Source: Alphaproteobacteria bacterium (lineage in GTDB: Bacteria > Pseudomonadota > Alphaproteobacteria > Caulobacterales > Hyphomonadaceae). Taken from it: a stretch of 64,000 nucleotides of DNA. The notes below the pieces were generated by a model. That model did not search any database. It had not been told where the DNA came from and worked only from the letters and a program-made list of their open reading frames with translations. Below, one piece after another: positions 58,010 through 64,000 of the stretch. The stretch's first letter is position 1, and each line of letters begins with the position of its first letter. The position numbers and the translations under genes are program-made. The stretch spans positions 186,001-250,000 of the forward strand of contig WGLW01000008.1 in NCBI GenBank assembly GCA_016125405.1. Reading direction: 5' to 3'.

Positions 58010-58086
58010 TGGCGCGAGTGACGGGGCTCGAACCCGCGACCTCCGGCGTGACAGGCCGGCACTCTAACCAACTGAGCTACACCCGC
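58010..58086 (-). tRNA. tRNA-Asp (anticodon GTC)
   Basis: The minus strand reads GCGGGTGTAGCTCAGTTGG at the 5' end, an anticodon stem-loop CCGGC-CTGTCAC-GCCGG with anticodon GTC, a T-arm with GGTTCGAGCCC, and an encoded CCA 3' end. The acceptor stem pairs over 7 bp with one G-T wobble. The 77-nt length and the discriminator G fit tRNA-Asp. No integrase gene or duplicated tRNA 3' end is visible nearby, so it shows no sign of being an integration site. Confidence 0.95.
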
Positions 58087-58125
58087 ACATTGGAGGAGTG
58101 GGTTTAGGCGCCCGGCATCCGCCGG

Positions 58126-58944
58126 TCAAGCGCGATGATAGGCTGCCTCCAGCTGCCGTCGTGTCGCATCCCGGTGCGCGTTTTCCGTAACGCTGACAGG
58201 CCGGTCCCCGAGCTGCTGATGCAGAACATAGGCGCCGTCGAGGGGCTGAAAGCCGAGTTCGGTGAGGGTTTCGACGGCGCCCTGGGTGGCGTTGGCCACC
58301 CTCGCCTGCAGGTCCAGAGAGAGGTTAAGGCCCACCCGGAGGCTCGCCGACACGTCTTCGCCGCTTGCCGACTTGCCGCTTGCTTCGACCGCCACCTTTC
58401 CACCCTCACACGTAACCGGTCCACGCAGCTCCGGACCAACCCAGCCATGACCCAGATCCGCCTTGGCGAGCGCGTCGGTCCAGACCTCGCCCGAGGCCGC
58501 GCTGCAGGCGCCTTTCTGGAGCACGATCTGCGAAACCGAGAGGCGAAACTTTCCGTCCGTCCCCCTCAGTCGAGCGGGCAGGATGGGAACGGTCGAGGCG
58601 TCGCCCTGCACGAGGATACCAGCAAGCGTCGTCTTGCCGCCGATGAGGGAGTAGGAAACTCCGGCCTCTCCACTGAGCCCTTTACTCGCGAACGCCGCGT
58701 GGCCAGCAGCGTTCCCGGTGAATATCTGGCCGGCGTCCACTTTAATGGACACATCCCCCAGGTCCTGGCCATTCACCACGACACCCGAAAGCTTTCCGTT
58801 CCAGACAGTCCCGGATGCGCTCTCGTACTGAATCCAGGGGAGCCGCTTCTGGACGGCGCCTGCAACGGCCGACATCGGCAGCATCGCAGCGGCGATCGAT
58901 CCGCCAACCAACAAGAGAAGAAGCGCAAACACGATCCATTTCAT
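58126..58944 (-). CDS. gspN: Type II secretion system protein N (GspN)-like protein
   Basis: GspN-family proteins accompany type II secretion systems, or appear alone as envelope proteins of uncertain role. The 272-residue protein has an N-terminal membrane anchor or signal (about residues 1-28; WIVFALLLLLVGGSIAAAMLP). A periplasmic beta-rich region follows with the family's early GTVWNGKLSGV (W-N/S-G) motif and a single cysteine pair (CSAASGEVWTD and VTCEGGK). No other gsp gene is in the window. It is the minus-strand gene upstream of tRNA-Asp. Confidence 0.72.
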   Translation of the reverse strand: MKWIVFALLLLLVGGSIAAAMLPMSAVAGAVQKRLPWIQYESASGTVWNGKLSGVVVNGQDLGDVSIKVDAGQIFTGNAAGHAAFASKGLSGEAGVSYSLIGGKTTLAGILVQGDASTVPILPARLRGTDGKFRLSVSQIVLQKGACSAASGEVWTDALAKADLGHGWVGPELRGPVTCEGGKVAVEASGKSASGEDVSASLRVGLNLSLDLQARVANATQGAVETLTELGFQPLDGAYVLHQQLGDRPVSVTENAHRDATRRQLEAAYHRA

Positions 58945-59285
58945 CGAGACTTACTTCCGCGCCCCCGACTCATGCCTGACCGCCACCCGCCGTTCCCCAG
59001 CAGGACTTATAATGCAACCTGCCTGCCCCGACAGCCTTCGACCTCACCAGCAATGTGAAAAGGGCCGGCGGTCTTGCGATCGCCGGCCCAGTGCACAGGA
59101 ACAGATGCTGGAGAAGACCATCGAGGGACATCAAGGCGCCCCTCCAGCACGCCACCTTCCTATGCCAGTGAGTCTGAACACCGATTGAGGCAGATGTTGT
59201 CCAGAATTCAGAAACCTCGCCATGCCGGAAGTCGCTGAATTTGAGCCGTATTTCGGACGGAATCAGATTGCAGGCGGCTAGCCGG
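58945..59285. other. 341-bp intergenic region
   Basis: No convincing gene is seen. On the minus strand a 30-codon frame (starting near 59223) has no recognisable product. The only clear element is the hairpin at 59057-59089. Confidence 0.5.
59057..59089 (-). terminator. Intrinsic terminator downstream of the mfd-SDR-racemase group
   Basis: GGGCCGGCG (59062-59070) and CGCCGGCCC (59081-59089) pair perfectly over 9 bp around a 10-base loop. On the minus strand the stem is followed by TTTTC, a short U-tract. It lies about 200 bases after the racemase stop, so that transcript would have a long 3' untranslated region. Confidence 0.6.
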
Positions 59286-60434
59286 TCAGGCCTCGGGAGC
59301 CGCCGCCACAGCGCCCGCATCGACCAGCGAACGCACCCTTTCAGACGCAATCCCCCAGGCCAGCATGCCAGAAACAGAATGTTCCCCGGCGGCAGCGGGG
59401 GGGCCCTGAATCCCTTCGACAGTCCGGGAGAAGCGCGGCGCCGGTGCAGGCTGCGTGGCGCCGAACGCCTCCACAAAGGTCTTCCGCGCCGCATTGTGCG
59501 GGTGAGCCGGAGCTTCACCCATATCGAGTATTGGGGCGACGCAGGCGTCGGTTCCCTCGAATATCGACATCCACTCGTCCCGCGCCTTCGCACGGACTGC
59601 CGTCGCGATTCGATCCGAATAGCCGGGCCAGGCCTCGCGATTCATCCGGGCCGGAAATTCGGCGTCGGACAGCCCCAGTCCCCTGAGCAGCTCCGCATGG
59701 AATTGCGGTTCGATCGCCCCGATAGCCAGCCACTTGCCGTCGGCGCATTCATATGCGTCGTAGAAATGGGCGGCGCCGTCCAGCAGGTTGTCCTCGCGGG
59801 TGTCGGTCCAGATTCCGGCGGCGCGCATACCGTAAAACATGCTCATCAACGAGGCGGCGCCATCGGTCATGGCGCAATCAATCACCTGGCCCTTGCCGGT
59901 CCGCTGTGACTCCCACAGGGCGGCGCAGAGGCCGAAAGCCAGATAGAGAGCGCCGCCGCCATAGTCTCCGACCAGATTAAGCGGGGGCGCGGGAGGTTGG
60001 CCGCGACGCCCCATCGAATGAAGGGCGCCGGTCAGGGCGATATAGTTGATGTCGTGCCCCGCCATCGACGACCACGGGCCTGTCTGCCCCCATCCGGTCA
60101 TGCGGCCATAGACGAGCCTGGGGTTGCGCGCCTGGGCGACATCCGGCCCCAGCCCAAGGCGTTCCATCACGCCCGGACGGAAACCTTCTATCAGCGCATC
60201 AGCCTTTTCGATCAGAAGCAGGGCCGCCTCGACGCCTTCCGGATGCTTCAGATCAATCGCCACGGAGCGCTTGCCGCGCCCCATCAGATCCCTCGGCGTG
60301 CGGCCTACCGACTCCTTGCGATCGATGCGGATAACGTCTGCGCCAAGATCAGCCAGCAACATCCCGCAAAACGGCGCCGGACCGATGCCGGCAAATTCGA
60401 TCACCTTGAGTCCGACCAGGGGTCCGGATGGCAT
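59286..60434 (-). CDS. CaiB/BaiF-family alpha-methylacyl-CoA racemase
   Basis: Predicted to epimerise 2-methylacyl-CoA esters so that branched chains can enter beta-oxidation. The 382-residue family III fold protein begins [27 protein letters not shown]. His127 ([12 protein letters not shown]) and Asp157 ([15 protein letters not shown]) match the catalytic His126 and Asp156 pair of known alpha-methylacyl-CoA racemases. This favours racemase over a CoA-transferase role. It lies 8 bases downstream of a short-chain dehydrogenase gene, suggesting a shared acyl-CoA pathway. Confidence 0.88.
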   Translation of the reverse strand: MPSGPLVGLKVIEFAGIGPAPFCGMLLADLGADVIRIDRKESVGRTPRDLMGRGKRSVAIDLKHPEGVEAALLLIEKADALIEGFRPGVMERLGLGPDVAQARNPRLVYGRMTGWGQTGPWSSMAGHDINYIALTGALHSMGRRGQPPAPPLNLVGDYGGGALYLAFGLCAALWESQRTGKGQVIDCAMTDGAASLMSMFYGMRAAGIWTDTREDNLLDGAAHFYDAYECADGKWLAIGAIEPQFHAELLRGLGLSDAEFPARMNREAWPGYSDRIATAVRAKARDEWMSIFEGTDACVAPILDMGEAPAHPHNAARKTFVEAFGATQPAPAPRFSRTVEGIQGPPAAAGEHSVSGMLAWGIASERVRSLVDAGAVAAAPEA

Positions 60435-60442
60435 GTGGGCTC

Positions 60443-61207
60443 CTACATCGACTGTCCGTCATCCACGAGCAAATCCGTACCCGTGACGAATTTCGAGTCG
60501 TCGGAACAGAGAAACAGGATCGCCTCATCGAGGCTTTCCGCATCCATGATCCGCCGGCGCGGCGTCTTTTGCAGTGTCTTCGCTCCGCCTTCGCTGTTCA
60601 ACCAGTCTTCCGTGAGTTCCGTGGCGACATATCCCGGCGACAGGGCATTCACATTGACGCCGTACCTCGCCCATTCGCGGGCGAGCGACCGGGTGAGGTG
60701 TGCGCAAGCGGCCTTTGAGGCGCAGTAGGCCGCGACATTGGGAATGACGTGCCGGGCCGCCATGCTTGCGATGTTGACGATCCGACCTCGCGATGAGACT
60801 TCCGGCCCGGCCTTGATCAGCCGGCGCGCCGCTTCGCGCGCGACCATCCAGACGGACGTGACGTTGAGATCCATAATCCGCCGGAACTCGTCGACGCTCT
60901 GAGTGACGGCGTTGTCGCTGTGCGTCATGCCGGCGTTGTTGACCACGGTGTCGACCAGCCCGAACTCGCGCTCGGCGACATTGAAGGCGTCAATCACGCT
61001 GTCTTCGCGCGTGACATCGCACTCGACCGCAATCGCCCGTCCGCCCGCCTCCGCAATTTCCTTCACGAGATCGTCGAGCCTGTCCTTGCGGCGCGCAGCG
61101 GCGACAATGGCGGCGCCCTCCCTGGCCATGACAACGGCGAAACGGCGCCCCAGGCCGCTCGATGCGCCCGTGACCAGTGCGATACGTCCTGCAAGTCTGC
61201 CCGCCAT
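60443..61207 (-). CDS. SDR-family NAD(P)-dependent oxidoreductase
   Basis: Classical short-chain dehydrogenase of 254 residues; the substrate is unknown. The Rossmann motif TGASSGLG lies at residues 13-20 with an ARRKDR segment after beta-2 that favours NADP(H). NNAG is at 90-93. The catalytic residues are Asn115, Ser148, Tyr161 and Lys165 (YCASK). The arrangement suggests a 3-hydroxyacyl-CoA or 3-oxoacyl reductase-type enzyme working with the neighbouring racemase, but that is inference. It begins 1 base after the mfd stop. Confidence 0.9.
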   Translation of the reverse strand: MAGRLAGRIALVTGASSGLGRRFAVVMAREGAAIVAAARRKDRLDDLVKEIAEAGGRAIAVECDVTREDSVIDAFNVAEREFGLVDTVVNNAGMTHSDNAVTQSVDEFRRIMDLNVTSVWMVAREAARRLIKAGPEVSSRGRIVNIASMAARHVIPNVAAYCASKAACAHLTRSLAREWARYGVNVNALSPGYVATELTEDWLNSEGGAKTLQKTPRRRIMDAESLDEAILFLCSDDSKFVTGTDLLVDDGQSM

Positions 61208-61208
61208 A

Positions 61209-64000
<2,792 letters not shown>

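Noticed and set aside
58010-58086. tRNA-Asp as a possible integration site for a mobile element
   Set aside because: No integrase, no repeated tRNA 3' segment and no run of foreign genes beside it.

Overview
This window is a gene-dense, GC-rich stretch of chromosome from an alphaproteobacterium. The evidence is gene order (ppiD-trpEGDC, lexA, gltX-gltA, the rpsB-to-lpxB envelope cluster, nuoA-N followed by birA-coaX-rnj-mce), an LpxI-type lipid A enzyme, a short prolyl-tRNA synthetase and an alphaproteobacterial SOS box (GAAC-N7-GAAC) on the lexA promoter. I cannot place it below class level. No prophage, transposase, integrase, CRISPR array or defence system was found. It reads as core genome with a few small accessory insertions.

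Layout. 1-3420 (minus): tpiA, secG, pyrG and the start of rpmF. 3532-9262 (plus): a membrane-anchored parvulin chaperone gene (ppiD-like) that overlaps trpE, then trpG, trpD and trpC. 9263-10468: a 101-bp inverted-repeat element, a TauD/TfdA-type dioxygenase gene and the SOS-controlled lexA promoter. 10469-16122: lexA, comEC (opposite strand), gltX and gltA. 16129-30467 (minus; transcription order rpsB, tsf, pyrH, frr, uppS, cdsA, dxr, rseP, bamA, skp, lpxD, lpxA, lpxI, lpxB): translation factors, isoprenoid and phospholipid precursors, outer-membrane protein assembly and lipid A synthesis. The fabZ gene commonly found between lpxD and lpxA is missing.

30605-56788 (minus; transcription order nuoA-B-C-D-E, a small membrane protein, nuoF-G-H-I-J-K-L-M-N, birA, coaX, rnj, mce, DUF1467, proS, lolC/E, lolD, dnaE): respiratory complex I followed by housekeeping genes, interrupted only by a plus-strand periplasmic peroxiredoxin gene at 37586. 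56942-61207 (minus): a prolyl-4-hydroxylase-like dioxygenase, tRNA-Asp, a lone GspN-like protein, an alpha-methylacyl-CoA racemase and a short-chain dehydrogenase. 61209-64000 (minus): most of mfd, cut by the window end.

Most genes are tightly packed, with ATGA, GTGA or TTGA stop/start overlaps that imply translational coupling. The points most worth a second look are the uncharacterised small membrane protein inside the nuo operon, the missing fabZ, intrinsic terminators or hairpins placed inside coding sequence or between ribosomal operon genes, the composition change across the ppiD/trpE junction, and a palindrome-derived NuoB N-terminus. None of these amounts to a clearly new biological system.
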